The notes below the pieces were generated by a model, which had not been told where the DNA came from, searched no databases, and worked only from the letters and a program-made list of their open reading frames with translations. A DNA stretch of 64,000 nucleotides from SHZI01 sp963802215 (GTDB lineage Bacteria > Pseudomonadota > Gammaproteobacteria > Steroidobacterales > GCA-2729495): assembly GCA_963802215.1 (NCBI GenBank), contig CAWDHQ010000001.1:186001-250000 (forward strand). The letters run 5' to 3'. Positions within the stretch are counted from its first letter, which is position 1. Each line of letters starts with the position of its first letter. Positions 41,410 through 52,132 of the stretch are shown in pieces. A program made the position numbers and the translations under genes.

Positions 41410-42942
41410 CTAGAGGGGAATGTTGCCGTGCTTGCGCCACGGGTTGGTGAGCTGCTTCTCGCGCAGCATGGACAGCGACCGGCAGACGCGCGCGCGCGTC
41501 TGCCGCGGCATGATCACGTCGTCGATGTAGCCGCGGCTGCCCGCGATGAAGGGGTTCGCGAACTTCTGGCGGTACTCCTCCGTGCGGGCCGCGATGGCCG
41601 CCGGGTCGCCGATGTCCTTGCGGAAGATGATCTCCACCGCGCCCTTCGGGCCCATCACCGCGATCTCCGCGCTCGGCCACGCCAGGTTCACGTCGCCGCG
41701 CAGGTGCTTGGAGGCCATGACGTCGTAGGCGCCGCCATAGGCCTTGCGGCTGATCAGCGTGACCTTGGGCACCGTCGCCTCGGCGTAGGCATACAGCAGC
41801 TTGGCGCCATGCCTGATGATGCCGCCGTACTCCTGGGCGGTGCCCGGCATGAAGCCGGGGACGTCGACGAGGGTCAGTATCGGGATGTTGAACGCATCGC
41901 AGAAGCGGACGAAGCGGGCACCCTTCGTGGACGAGCTGATGTCGAGGCAGCCGGCCAGCACCATGGGCTGGTTGGCCACGACACCGACGGTCGAGCCCTC
42001 CATGCGGATGAAGCCGATAACGATATTCCGGGCGTAGTCCGGCTGGATCTCGCAGAAGTCACCCTCGTCGGCGATCTTGGCAATGAGCTCCTTGATGTCG
42101 TAGGGCTTGGCCGGGTCGTCCGGCACGAGGGTGTCCAGGGACGGCTCTTCCCGGGTGGGCGGATCCTCGCAGGGCCAGATCGGCGGCTTCTCCCGGTTGT
42201 TGGCGGGCAGGAAGTTGAAGAAGCGGCGCGTGCCGAGCAGCGCCTCGACGTCGTTCTCCAGGGCGAGGTCAGCCACGCCTGACTTCGAGCTGTGGGTCAC
42301 CGCGCCGCCGAGCTGTTCGGCGGTCACCTCCTCGTGGGTCACCGTCTTCACCACGTCGGGGCCGGTGACGAACATGTAGGAGCTGTCCTTCACCATGAAG
42401 ACGAAGTCGGTGATGGCGGGGGAGTACACCGCGCCGCCCGCGCAGGGCCCCATGATCAGCGAGATCTGGGGTACCACTCCCGACGCCAGCATGTTGCGCT
42501 GGAACACCTCCGCGTAGCCACCGAGTGACGCCACGCCTTCCTGGATGCGGGCGCCACCCGAGTCGTTGATGCCGATCAGCGGGGCGCCGACCTTCATGGC
42601 CTGGTCCATCACCTTGCAGATCTTCTCGGCATGGGCCTCGGACAGCGAACCGCCGAAGACCGTGAAGTCCTGGCTGAACACGAAGACGAGGCGGCCGTTG
42701 ATCGTGCCGTAGCCCGTGATCACCCCGTCGCCGGTGACCTTCTGCTCCGCCATGCCGAAGTCGGCGCAGCGGTGTTCGACGAACATGTCCCATTCCTCGA
42801 AGCTGCCGTCATCGAGGAGCAGGGCGATGCGCTCGCGGGCGGTCAGCTTACCCTTCGCGTGCTGGGCGTCGATTCGCTTCTGTCCGCCGCCCAGCAGTGC
42901 GGCGGCGCGCTTTTCTTCCAGCTGCTGGAGGATGTCCTGCAT
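41410..42942 (-). CDS. pccB: propionyl-CoA carboxylase, carboxyltransferase beta subunit
   Basis: 510 aa crotonase-fold carboxyltransferase. 'AKGKLTARERIALLLDDGSFEE', the oxyanion-hole segments 'GINDSGGARIQEG' and 'GPCAGGAVYSPA', and in the second half 'VDVPGFMPGTAQEYGGIIRHGAK' are typical of PccB. It overlaps nothing, with 34 bp to the mutase gene and 15 bp to pccA. Confidence 0.94.
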   Translation of the reverse strand: MQDILQQLEEKRAAALLGGGQKRIDAQHAKGKLTARERIALLLDDGSFEEWDMFVEHRCADFGMAEQKVTGDGVITGYGTINGRLVFVFSQDFTVFGGSLSEAHAEKICKVMDQAMKVGAPLIGINDSGGARIQEGVASLGGYAEVFQRNMLASGVVPQISLIMGPCAGGAVYSPAITDFVFMVKDSSYMFVTGPDVVKTVTHEEVTAEQLGGAVTHSSKSGVADLALENDVEALLGTRRFFNFLPANNREKPPIWPCEDPPTREEPSLDTLVPDDPAKPYDIKELIAKIADEGDFCEIQPDYARNIVIGFIRMEGSTVGVVANQPMVLAGCLDISSSTKGARFVRFCDAFNIPILTLVDVPGFMPGTAQEYGGIIRHGAKLLYAYAEATVPKVTLISRKAYGGAYDVMASKHLRGDVNLAWPSAEIAVMGPKGAVEIIFRKDIGDPAAIAARTEEYRQKFANPFIAGSRGYIDDVIMPRQTRARVCRSLSMLREKQLTNPWRKHGNIPL

Positions 42943-42976
42943 GCGTAACGACCCTTGTCCGGAATGCTGTGGGAAA

Positions 42977-45130
<2,154 letters not shown>

Positions 45131-46012
45131 TTATATCTCGAGATTCCGAATTGCCTGGTGGATGGCCAGCCGCCGCCTCGCGTCCTCCACGTGCAGTCGT
45201 TCCACCAGCCTGCCCGCGTGCACCGCCACGCCTGCCCCCGTCCCGGCAGCGGATTCCCACGCGGCAATGAGTTCGGCGGCGGTGGCCGCCTCGGCGTCGG
45301 AGACCCCGAAGATCTCGTTGCAGACAGCGACCTGGCCGGGGTGGATCAGCGTCTTGCCATCGAAGCCGAGTTGCCTGCCCTGGACGCACTCCGCCCTGAA
45401 GCCAACAGGGTCGGCGAGGTGCGTGTAAACGCCGTCAAGTATATCAACACCGGCAGCGCGGGCCGCGAGCACGCAATGGGCGAGGGCGGGAACCAGTCCG
45501 GCGCGCCCGGGTTGATCCGGCACGCGGAGCGACTTGCCCAGATCGGCCGTGCCCGCGACGATCGCGCCGAGGCGCGGGGTGCACCGGGCGATGGCATCCA
45601 TGTCAAGCACGGCCCGCGGGGTTTCGGCCATGCTCCAGAGTCGCAGCCCGGGTGGGGCAGCGAGTTCGTCGAGCACCTGGGCTGCGGCTATCAGTGTCGC
45701 CGGCGCGTCGACCTTGGACAGCAGGATGCCATCCGCGCCGCTGGCAGCTGCCGCGCGCAGGTCCGCGTCACCCCATTCGGTGTCGAGGCCGTTGATCCGG
45801 ATGATCACCTCCCGGTGGCCGAAGGTCCGGCCCGCCACGGCTGCCAGGACCGCGGCGCGGGCGGCTGCCTTGGCGGCGGGAAGCACCGCGTCCTCCAGGT
45901 CCAGGATGACGGCGTCAACGGGCAGGCCTGCGGCTTTTTGCAGTGCCCGGGGGTTGCTTCCGGGGACGTACAGCGTGGATCGACGGGGCCGGGCGACGGC
46001 GCTTCGGTTCAT
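45131..46012 (-). CDS. HpcH/HpaI (CitE-like) acyl-CoA lyase, first gene of the methylmalonyl operon
   Basis: 293 aa TIM-barrel lyase. 'AVILDLEDAVLP' (metal-binding acidic residues), 'RINGLDTEWGDADL', 'SMAETPRAVLDM' and 'FDGKTLIHPGQVAVCNEIF' match the CitE/CLYBL/malyl-CoA lyase group. Citrate lyase partners are absent. Placement directly before the mutase suggests a citramalyl-CoA or malyl-CoA lyase role, perhaps clearing itaconyl-derived inhibitors of the mutase as human CLYBL does. The ATG is preceded 7 nt upstream by TATTCT without a Shine-Dalgarno, so the operon may be leaderless. Confidence 0.85.
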   Translation of the reverse strand: MNRSAVARPRRSTLYVPGSNPRALQKAAGLPVDAVILDLEDAVLPAAKAAARAAVLAAVAGRTFGHREVIIRINGLDTEWGDADLRAAAASGADGILLSKVDAPATLIAAAQVLDELAAPPGLRLWSMAETPRAVLDMDAIARCTPRLGAIVAGTADLGKSLRVPDQPGRAGLVPALAHCVLAARAAGVDILDGVYTHLADPVGFRAECVQGRQLGFDGKTLIHPGQVAVCNEIFGVSDAEAATAAELIAAWESAAGTGAGVAVHAGRLVERLHVEDARRRLAIHQAIRNLEI

Positions 46013-46019
46013 GGGGCCA

Positions 46020-46025
46020 AGAATA
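46020..46025 (-). promoter_or_regulatory. candidate -10 (TATTCT) for the methylmalonyl operon
   Basis: On the minus strand GGTATTCT is followed by seven bases and the ATG at 46012. The geometry equals that before the DUF374 acyltransferase gene. Confidence 0.4.
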
Positions 46026-46203
46026 CCTGAGGCGTCGGGGCCTAAAGACCGACTTAAGGACCGGCCCTAAGTCGCTGATCGGGCGGCCAGCCGGGGTGGC
46101 CGCGTGCGGCCTGTAGCGCGGGCCCGCTGTGCCGGGATTATGTCCACTCGGTTTCCTTTTCGTGACAAGGGCTTAGCCGCCGGTGCCCGGTCACTTAAGC
46201 CCG

Positions 46204-46232
46204 TTGCTTTCGACGCCGATGAGGGCTAGATT
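46204..46232 (+). promoter_or_regulatory. candidate sigma-70 promoter for the VPLPA-CTERM genes
   Basis: TTGCTT (46204-46209), a 17-bp spacer and TAGATT (46227-46232) lie 95 bp before the ATG at 46327. Spacing is ideal but both boxes match consensus only partly. No sigma-54 type GG-N10-GC element was found, although such promoters are common for PEP-CTERM genes elsewhere. Confidence 0.35.
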
Positions 46233-46326
46233 CGCTCTCAGAAGGCGGAGTCCGGCTACCGGGTTACCGCCCCGCTGCACGGGCAGCCAATACGAAAAAC
46301 ACGGGACCATCGGGGGAGTTCAGCTA

Positions 46327-47091
46327 ATGCGTGGGATCAGGGTACTCGGCGGGCTTGCAGTCCTCGCAGCCAGCGTGGTGTCGCTGCCGGCAGGCGCAGC
46401 CATCGTTCAGCTGTGCGGGCCGACCATCTGCTACGAGTACGACAACAACCCGGTGAACAACGCCGGTCTTACGCTGTTCGGTGCCCCGACGCTGCTCGGT
46501 GGCAGCGACACGCTGAAGTTCACGCCGACGGCGTTCAATGCGGATTCCGACCCGGGCACCCTCGCGATTCCGGGCCCGACGGTTTCCGCGGTCTTCCAGT
46601 TCACGAAGATCTTCACGACGAACGGCGGCGAGATCGCCGACATCACGGTCACCGAGAGCGGCGACTACCAGATCCTGGATGGCGGCGCCTCGACCGGCTT
46701 CGTCAACGTCAACATGCGGCTGCAGAGCGTCGACCTGATGGACGACGGGGCGCAGACGCCCGGGTTCCCCGAACTGGTCAATCCGCTCTTCAACTGGAAC
46801 AGCACGACCCCGACCGGCCTTGGGCTGGCCAACTGGTCGCTTTCCGGGACGATCAATCCCGCGGCTGTGTTCACGGACCTGGCCACGGAGATCGACCTGC
46901 AGATCCAGAACACGCTGCAGGCCTGCTCCAGCCTGGTGCCGTCCCAGTGCACCGCCAACACCGGGACTGATTATGCATTCATTGCCAAGAAGCTCACCCT
47001 CACGGCCACGTCGACGGTGCCGGTACCGGCCGCCGTCTGGCTCCTTGGCAGCGGGCTTGGCCTGCTCGGCCTTGTCAGGCGCCGTGCCTGA
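46327..47091 (+). CDS. VPLPA-CTERM sorting-domain surface/exported protein, copy 1
   Basis: 254 aa. A signal peptide (about 1-25, ending AGAA) precedes a beta-rich domain starting 'VQLCGPTICYEYDNN'. The C-terminus VPVPAAVWLLGSGLGLLGLV followed by RRR is a VPLPA/PEP-CTERM-type tripartite signal (motif, TM helix, Arg cluster), normally processed by an exosortase. It is a clear paralogue of the next gene, sharing 'GAPTLLG.SDTLKF.PTAF.ADSDPGT'. The function of the mature protein is unknown. No exosortase gene is in the window. Confidence 0.88.
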   Translation: MRGIRVLGGLAVLAASVVSLPAGAAIVQLCGPTICYEYDNNPVNNAGLTLFGAPTLLGGSDTLKFTPTAFNADSDPGTLAIPGPTVSAVFQFTKIFTTNGGEIADITVTESGDYQILDGGASTGFVNVNMRLQSVDLMDDGAQTPGFPELVNPLFNWNSTTPTGLGLANWSLSGTINPAAVFTDLATEIDLQIQNTLQACSSLVPSQCTANTGTDYAFIAKKLTLTATSTVPVPAAVWLLGSGLGLLGLVRRRA

Positions 47092-47222
47092 GAGGTTGGG
47101 GGCCCTAATCAACAGGAATTGACCGAGAGTCGTAGATCCCGTTCGGCGGTATCGTGGGGCACCGTTGAAGGGTTTGTTGCCCACCCGCTCCAGAGAGAGC
47201 AACCCAGAAGAAGAGCGCACCC

Positions 47223-48014
47223 ATGGTGAACAAAATGATCGATATGCTTGAGAAGAAGCGCGGCACGCCTGTCGTCGCGTCCGCAGTTGGCGGAGTGCTC
47301 CTGGCCTTGTCCGCCATACCGGCCCAGGCGGCGCCGGTCACACTCTGCGGCAACACGATCTGTTACGTGTACGACGATGACGCCATGGTCAACACGGGGC
47401 TCACGCTCTATGGAGCGCCGACCCTCCTCGGGAACAGCGATACCCTGAAGTTCGCCCCTACCGCGTTCGAGGCCGATTCGGACCCGGGCACGCCGGCCAT
47501 TCCCACCCCGACGGAGTCGGCAGTCTTCCTGTTCACCAGCGTTTACGCGAAGAACGGGACCGACGAAATCGGCACCATCCAGGTGTCCGAGGACGGTGAT
47601 TACCAGATCCTGGGCGATGCCAGCGTCGCGGCCAACCTCCGGGTGCAGGTCATCGATATCGTCGACAACCCGCCTCCCACGTCGGGGTTTCCCGAGCAGA
47701 TAGTGGACAACCAGTTCTTCTCGTCTAATACACCGACCGGCCTTGCCTTTGCGCAATGGAGCCTGGGTTCCATGGTCTCGCCGGCCACAGTGTTCACTGA
47801 CCTGGCGTCCAACGTCGAGCTGTCCATCCAGAACACGCTGCAGGCCTTCTCGGGCGACGGTGGTGGGTACGCCTACATCGCCAAGAAGCTGCTGCTCACC
47901 GTGTCCGCCGCCACCCCGCCCGACAACACGAACATTCCGGTCCCGGCAGCCGCCTGGCTGTTTGCTTCCGGTCTGGGCGTCATGGGCTGGTTCCGCCGCC
48001 GCAAGTCCGGCTAG
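47223..48014 (+). CDS. VPLPA-CTERM sorting-domain surface/exported protein, copy 2
   Basis: 263 aa. The signal peptide is longer than in copy 1 (charged start MVNKMIDMLEKKRG, cleavage near PAQAA). The mature domain starts 'VTLCGNTICYVYDDD', aligns with copy 1 throughout, and ends IPVPAAAWLFASGLGVMGWF plus RRRK. The two conserved Cys (LCG.TIC) are kept. It lies 131 bp after copy 1 and is followed by an intrinsic terminator. Confidence 0.88.
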   Translation: MVNKMIDMLEKKRGTPVVASAVGGVLLALSAIPAQAAPVTLCGNTICYVYDDDAMVNTGLTLYGAPTLLGNSDTLKFAPTAFEADSDPGTPAIPTPTESAVFLFTSVYAKNGTDEIGTIQVSEDGDYQILGDASVAANLRVQVIDIVDNPPPTSGFPEQIVDNQFFSSNTPTGLAFAQWSLGSMVSPATVFTDLASNVELSIQNTLQAFSGDGGGYAYIAKKLLLTVSAATPPDNTNIPVPAAAWLFASGLGVMGWFRRRKSG

Positions 48015-48054
48015 GTCCCCGCCACGGGCACCTGCGCCAGCCCTGGCGCGAGAA

Positions 48055-48083
48055 GAATCCCGCCTCGAGCGGGATTTTTCTTA
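48055..48083. terminator. intrinsic terminator, probably bidirectional
   Basis: AATCCCGC and GCGGGATT form a stem with loop CTCGA, followed by TTTTTC on the plus strand. AAGAA on the left gives a weaker T-stretch for the minus strand. It ends both the VPLPA-CTERM transcript and, from the other side, aceE, whose TAA is at 48081-48083. Confidence 0.8.
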
Positions 48084-50774
48084 TGCGGGCCCGTGATAGG
48101 CGGGATTGGGCTTGTTGCGGTCGATGCCCAGTTGCCCGCTGGCTGACTGCAGCTCCGGCTCGCTCACGGCGCCCTGGTCGCGCAGGGCGGCAAGGGCGGC
48201 CCAGGCCACGTATTCCGCGCTGACCTCGAACCAGCTCCGGAGGTCGGGGCGCGATTCGCTGAGCCCGTAGCCATCGGTGCCCAGGACGACGAAGGGTTGC
48301 GGGACCCACCGGGAAATGCTGAGGGGGAGTGCCTTCATGTAGTCGCTGGCGGCGACGAAGACCCCCGTCTCCGTCGCCAGCAGTTGCTGCACCCAGGGAC
48401 GTGCCTGCGCCGCCTCGCCGGATGCGTTGCCGGCCAGGAGACTGGTCCGTTCCACGCGCAACGCCTCCCGGCACAGCTCGTTGTAGCTCGTGACGCTCCA
48501 GACGTCGGCGGAAACGCCGAACCCCTGGAGGAGCGCCTGGGCGCGCAGGACTTCGGTCATGATGGCGCCGCTGCCGAACAGGTGGGCCTTCCGCCCGGGC
48601 TTCGCCGGCGCCGCACCGGTCGAGAACCGGTACATCCCCCGGATGATGCCCTCGGCCGGGGCGTCACCCATGGCTGGCATCGCGTAGTTCTCGTTGTGGA
48701 TCGTGACGTAGTAGAAGACGTTCTCCTGCAGCTCGTACATCCGCCGGATGCCCTCCCGGACGATCACGGCCAGCTCGTAGGCAAACGCGGGGTCGTAGCT
48801 CAGCAGGTTCGGCACCGTGCTCGCAATGATCTGGGAGTGACCATCCTGGTGCTGCAGCCCCTCGCCGTTCAGCGTGGTCCGGCCCGAGGTGCCGCCGAGC
48901 AGGAAGCCCCGCGACAGCATGTCGCCGCAACTCCAGATCATGTCGCCGACGCGCTGGAAGCCGAAGATCGAATAGAAGACATAGAACGGGATCGTCGGCA
49001 CGCCGTGGACCGCATAGGCGGTGCCGGCGGCCATGAAGGAGGCCATGGCGCCGGCCTCGCAGATGCCTTCCTGCAGGATCTGGCCGTCCGTCGCCTCCCG
49101 GTAGGGCATGAGCGTGGAGCTGTCCACCGGTCGGTACTTCTGGCCCTCCGAGGAGTAGATGCCGGCCTTGCGGAACAGCGCCTCCATGCCAAAGGTCCGG
49201 GCCTCGTCCGGCACGATGGGGACGACGTATCGCCCCAGTTCGGGATGGTCCATCAGCTTCGACAGCATCCGGACGAAGGCCATGGTGGTCGAGAGCGTGC
49301 GGTCGCCGGAACCGGCGGTCTGTTCCTGGAAAAGGGCGAGGTCCGGGGCGGGCAGGGAAGGGCACTGCACCTCCCGGTGCGGCCAGCTGCCTCCGAGGGC
49401 CGTACGACGCTCCTTCAGGTAGCGGATTTCCTCGCTGTCCTCCGGCGGCCGGTAGAAGTCGGCACGGGCCGCAGCCTCGTTGGACAGCGGAATCCCCAGG
49501 CGCCGGGCGGTTTCCTGCCGTTCCTCGACACTGAGGTTCTTCTTCTGGTGCACGACATTCGAGCCCTCGTAGCCCTGCATGCCGTAACCCTTGATGGTCT
49601 TGATGAGAATGGCAGTCGGCCGGCCATTGCTCTTCATCGCGCGTTCAAAGGCCGCGAAGATCTTGCGCTGGTCGTGTCCGCCGCGCTTGATGCCGCGGAT
49701 TTCCTCGTCGGACAGATGGCGCATGATGTCGGCTAGCCGCGGGTCGTCGCCGTTCCAGTGCGCACGCACTTCCGGTCCGCTCGAGACCGAGTACATCTGG
49801 TAGTCGCCGTCCACGGCCCGCTCCATGCGCGCCTGGAGGACGCCCTCGAAGTCGATGGCGAAAAGAGTGTCCCACTCGCCGCTCCAGATGACCTTGATGA
49901 CGTTCCAGCCGGCGCCGCGGAAGCTCCGCTCGAGTTCCTGGATGATCTTGCCGTTGCCCCGGACCGGGCCGTCGAGCCGCTGGAGGTTGCAGTTCGCGAC
50001 GACGATGAGGTTGTCGAGCTGCTCACGCGCGGCGATGTTGATCGTCCCGAGCACTTCGGGCTCGTCGGACTCGCCATCCCCGATGAAGTTCCACACCTTG
50101 CCTCCGTTCTTCGGCTTCAGGCCGCGGCTTTCCAGGTACTTGGCGAAGCGCGCCTGGTAGATGCAGCTGGGCGTGGACAGGCCCATGGAGGCGCAGGGCG
50201 AGACCCAGAAGGAGGGCATGTTGCGAGGGTGCGGGTAGGACGAGAGGCCTCCCCCGGGCTGGAGCTCCCGGCGGAAATTCTGCAACTGGCCGGCGGAGAG
50301 CCGGCCTTCGAGGAAGGCCCGCGCGTAGATGCCGGGCGAGCAGTGGGCCTGGATGCTGACGAGGTCGCCGCCGTAGTCCGGCCCCTGGTTCCGGAAGAAA
50401 TGGTTCAGGCCGACCTCGAGCATCGTGGCGCCGGACGCGTAGGTGCCGATGTGCCCGCCAACGCCGGTGCCGCTGTCGTATCCGCGGAGCACCATGGCCA
50501 TCGCGTTCCAGCGGTTGATGTTCTCAATGCGCTGCTCGAGCTCGATATTACCGGGGTAGGCGGGCTGCTGCTCCAGGGGGATTGTGTTGCGGTAGGGCGT
50601 GTTGAGGGTGGCGTCCTCGACGATGACATGGGCATCGGTCAGGTAGTCGCGGACGGCACGGAACAGGGCCTTGGCCCGCTCCGGTCCCTCGGTCCGCAGC
50701 ACGGACTCGATGGACTCCACCCACTCCCGGAGCTCCTCGTCGCTCCGCTCCAGATCCGACCGTCGCACCGCCAT
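48081..50774 (-). CDS. aceE: pyruvate dehydrogenase E1 component, homodimeric type
   Basis: 897 aa, close to E. coli AceE. 'HIGTYASGATMLEVGLNHFF', the ThDP motif 'FIGDGESDEPEVLG...NCN' and 'TSGRTTLNGEGLQHQDGHS' are diagnostic. It decarboxylates pyruvate and acetylates the E2 lipoyl group. ATG 50774 begins the conserved N-terminus; the frame is open further upstream. No aceF or lpd gene follows, so E2 and E3 must be encoded elsewhere. Confidence 0.95.
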   Translation of the reverse strand: MAVRRSDLERSDEELREWVESIESVLRTEGPERAKALFRAVRDYLTDAHVIVEDATLNTPYRNTIPLEQQPAYPGNIELEQRIENINRWNAMAMVLRGYDSGTGVGGHIGTYASGATMLEVGLNHFFRNQGPDYGGDLVSIQAHCSPGIYARAFLEGRLSAGQLQNFRRELQPGGGLSSYPHPRNMPSFWVSPCASMGLSTPSCIYQARFAKYLESRGLKPKNGGKVWNFIGDGESDEPEVLGTINIAAREQLDNLIVVANCNLQRLDGPVRGNGKIIQELERSFRGAGWNVIKVIWSGEWDTLFAIDFEGVLQARMERAVDGDYQMYSVSSGPEVRAHWNGDDPRLADIMRHLSDEEIRGIKRGGHDQRKIFAAFERAMKSNGRPTAILIKTIKGYGMQGYEGSNVVHQKKNLSVEERQETARRLGIPLSNEAAARADFYRPPEDSEEIRYLKERRTALGGSWPHREVQCPSLPAPDLALFQEQTAGSGDRTLSTTMAFVRMLSKLMDHPELGRYVVPIVPDEARTFGMEALFRKAGIYSSEGQKYRPVDSSTLMPYREATDGQILQEGICEAGAMASFMAAGTAYAVHGVPTIPFYVFYSIFGFQRVGDMIWSCGDMLSRGFLLGGTSGRTTLNGEGLQHQDGHSQIIASTVPNLLSYDPAFAYELAVIVREGIRRMYELQENVFYYVTIHNENYAMPAMGDAPAEGIIRGMYRFSTGAAPAKPGRKAHLFGSGAIMTEVLRAQALLQGFGVSADVWSVTSYNELCREALRVERTSLLAGNASGEAAQARPWVQQLLATETGVFVAASDYMKALPLSISRWVPQPFVVLGTDGYGLSESRPDLRSWFEVSAEYVAWAALAALRDQGAVSEPELQSASGQLGIDRNKPNPAYHGPA

Positions 50775-50872
50775 GCCTTCTCGCTCCCGGGGGCCGGCAC
50801 GTGGGCCGGCCGCCAAACGGTCAGAGGATAACCCGATTCCCGGAATGCCGGGGTGGATGCGTCGCGGTTTAT

Positions 50873-50908
50873 GTCCACCGGCGGCAGCTACTTGCCGGGA
50901 TTGTGGAC
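50873..50908. promoter_or_regulatory. nested inverted repeat between aceE and the hydroxyacid oxidase gene
   Basis: GTCCAC (50873-50878) and GTGGAC (50903-50908) enclose a second, shorter pair around GCGGC and GCCGG. It is in a 164-bp divergent region. It does not match the PdhR site consensus and is only a weak operator candidate. Confidence 0.2.
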
Positions 50909-50938
50909 GGCTGCACGCGGTTCCATTAGCGTCGCGCC

Positions 50939-52132
50939 ATGAGCAATCCGCGACCTGTCCTTGCGGAGCAGGCGGCACGCCGCCGCCTGCTCCGCTTTCT
51001 GCTGCAATCCCCGCTGCTGGCGGCGCCCGGGCTTCTGGGGCCGGTTCGCGCCCTGGCGAGGCCGGAGTTTGCCGTGCCCGGGTCCCTGGACGAAGTGCTC
51101 GATGTCTTCCAGATGCAGCGCGTGGCGCAGGCGAAGCTCGATCCCGAGGCCTGGCACTTCATCGTCAACGGCTCCGACGACCAGCGCACCCTGGAGGCCA
51201 ACCGGGCTGCGTACGCCGACTGGCAGATGCGCGTGCGCCGGCTGGTTGATGTCAGCCGCATCGATACGGGTGTGGAGATCCTCGGCCAGAGGCTTCCCAC
51301 GCCGATCCTGCTCGCGCCCGCGGGTGCCCAGCAGACCATTCACGTCGACGGGGAACCGGCCACGATGCGCGGCGCCTCCGAGCGTGGCCACCTGATGATC
51401 GTCTCGACGACGAGCAGCAGCAGCGTGGCGGAGATCCGGGCGGCTGGCGCGGCACCCCTGTGGTTCCAGCTCTACCCGTCGCCGGACCAGGGCCTGATGC
51501 GCCACCTGCTGGCCGGCGCCGAGGCGGCCGGCTGCCTTGCGGTGGCGGTGACGGTGGATTCGCCCACCCGGGGCAACCGGGAGGGTGAGCGCTGGTTCTC
51601 CCGCCTCTCGACCCGGAAGGGTCCGCCGCGGATGGGCAACCTGGAGGGCTACGCGGGGCCGCCGCGCATCGGCGATCCGGCCCTCACCTGGGCGAGCGTG
51701 GACTGGCTGAAGGCGAACACCCGGCTGCCCGTCCTCCTCAAGGGCATCGTGACGCGGGAGGATGCCGAACTGGCGGTGCGCCGGCGCGTGGACGGACTGA
51801 TCGTGTCCAACCACGGCGGCCGACAGGAGGAAAGCGGGCGGGGCACGCTGGAGTGCCTTCCCGAGGTGGTCGCCGCGGTGAATGGCATGATGCCGGTCCT
51901 GATCGACGGCGGGATCCGCCGGGGCACCGACATCTTCAAGGCGCTCGCCCTGGGTGCCGACGCGGTCTGCATCGGCCGTCCCTACCTCTTCGGACTCGCA
52001 GCCTACGGTGACAAGGGGGTGGCGAAGGTGCTGGCAATCCTGGATGCGGAGTTCCAGCGCAGCATGCAGTTTGCCGGCACGACCAGCGTCGCGGCGATCA
52101 AGCCGGCCTTCGTGCAGCGGCGCCCGGGGTGA
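50939..52132 (+). CDS. FMN-dependent alpha-hydroxyacid oxidase/dehydrogenase with an N-terminal export-like signal
   Basis: 397 aa. The FMN TIM barrel carries 'ILLAPAGAQQTIHVDGE', 'VSTTSSSSVAEI', 'LLKGIVTREDA' and the catalytic 'SNHGGRQ' with active-site His and Arg. The usual LD after SNHGGRQ is replaced by EE. Residues 14-35 (R-R-R-L-L-R-F then a hydrophobic stretch ending VRALA) look like a Tat or Sec signal, so it may act in the periplasm. Likely substrates are lactate or similar 2-hydroxy acids. Its 3' end overlaps nadB by 35 bp. Confidence 0.85.
   Translation: MSNPRPVLAEQAARRRLLRFLLQSPLLAAPGLLGPVRALARPEFAVPGSLDEVLDVFQMQRVAQAKLDPEAWHFIVNGSDDQRTLEANRAAYADWQMRVRRLVDVSRIDTGVEILGQRLPTPILLAPAGAQQTIHVDGEPATMRGASERGHLMIVSTTSSSSVAEIRAAGAAPLWFQLYPSPDQGLMRHLLAGAEAAGCLAVAVTVDSPTRGNREGERWFSRLSTRKGPPRMGNLEGYAGPPRIGDPALTWASVDWLKANTRLPVLLKGIVTREDAELAVRRRVDGLIVSNHGGRQEESGRGTLECLPEVVAAVNGMMPVLIDGGIRRGTDIFKALALGADAVCIGRPYLFGLAAYGDKGVAKVLAILDAEFQRSMQFAGTTSVAAIKPAFVQRRPG

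Larger units (their letters stand above)
46013..46326. other. 314-bp divergent intergenic region with CTTAAG-containing repeats
   Basis: It separates the methylmalonyl operon from the VPLPA-CTERM genes. It holds an imperfect inverted repeat at 46051-46073 (GACTTAAGG against CCCTAAGTC, 8 of 9 paired) and a second ACTTAAG at about 46192-46198. CTTAAG is expected to be rare at this G+C content. A GGCGG/CCGCC hairpin lies near 46244-46271. I see no open reading frame that looks real. Confidence 0.4.

Noticed and set aside
38794..42282. An open frame of 1162 codons on the plus strand across the pcc/mea genes
   Set aside because: It is antisense to clear meaB, pccA and pccB coding sequence, and its composition is that of a third-position GC shadow frame.
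46140..46326. Sigma-54 promoter for the VPLPA-CTERM genes
   Set aside because: No GG-N10-GC pair with TGGCAC/TTGC-like context was found in the upstream region.
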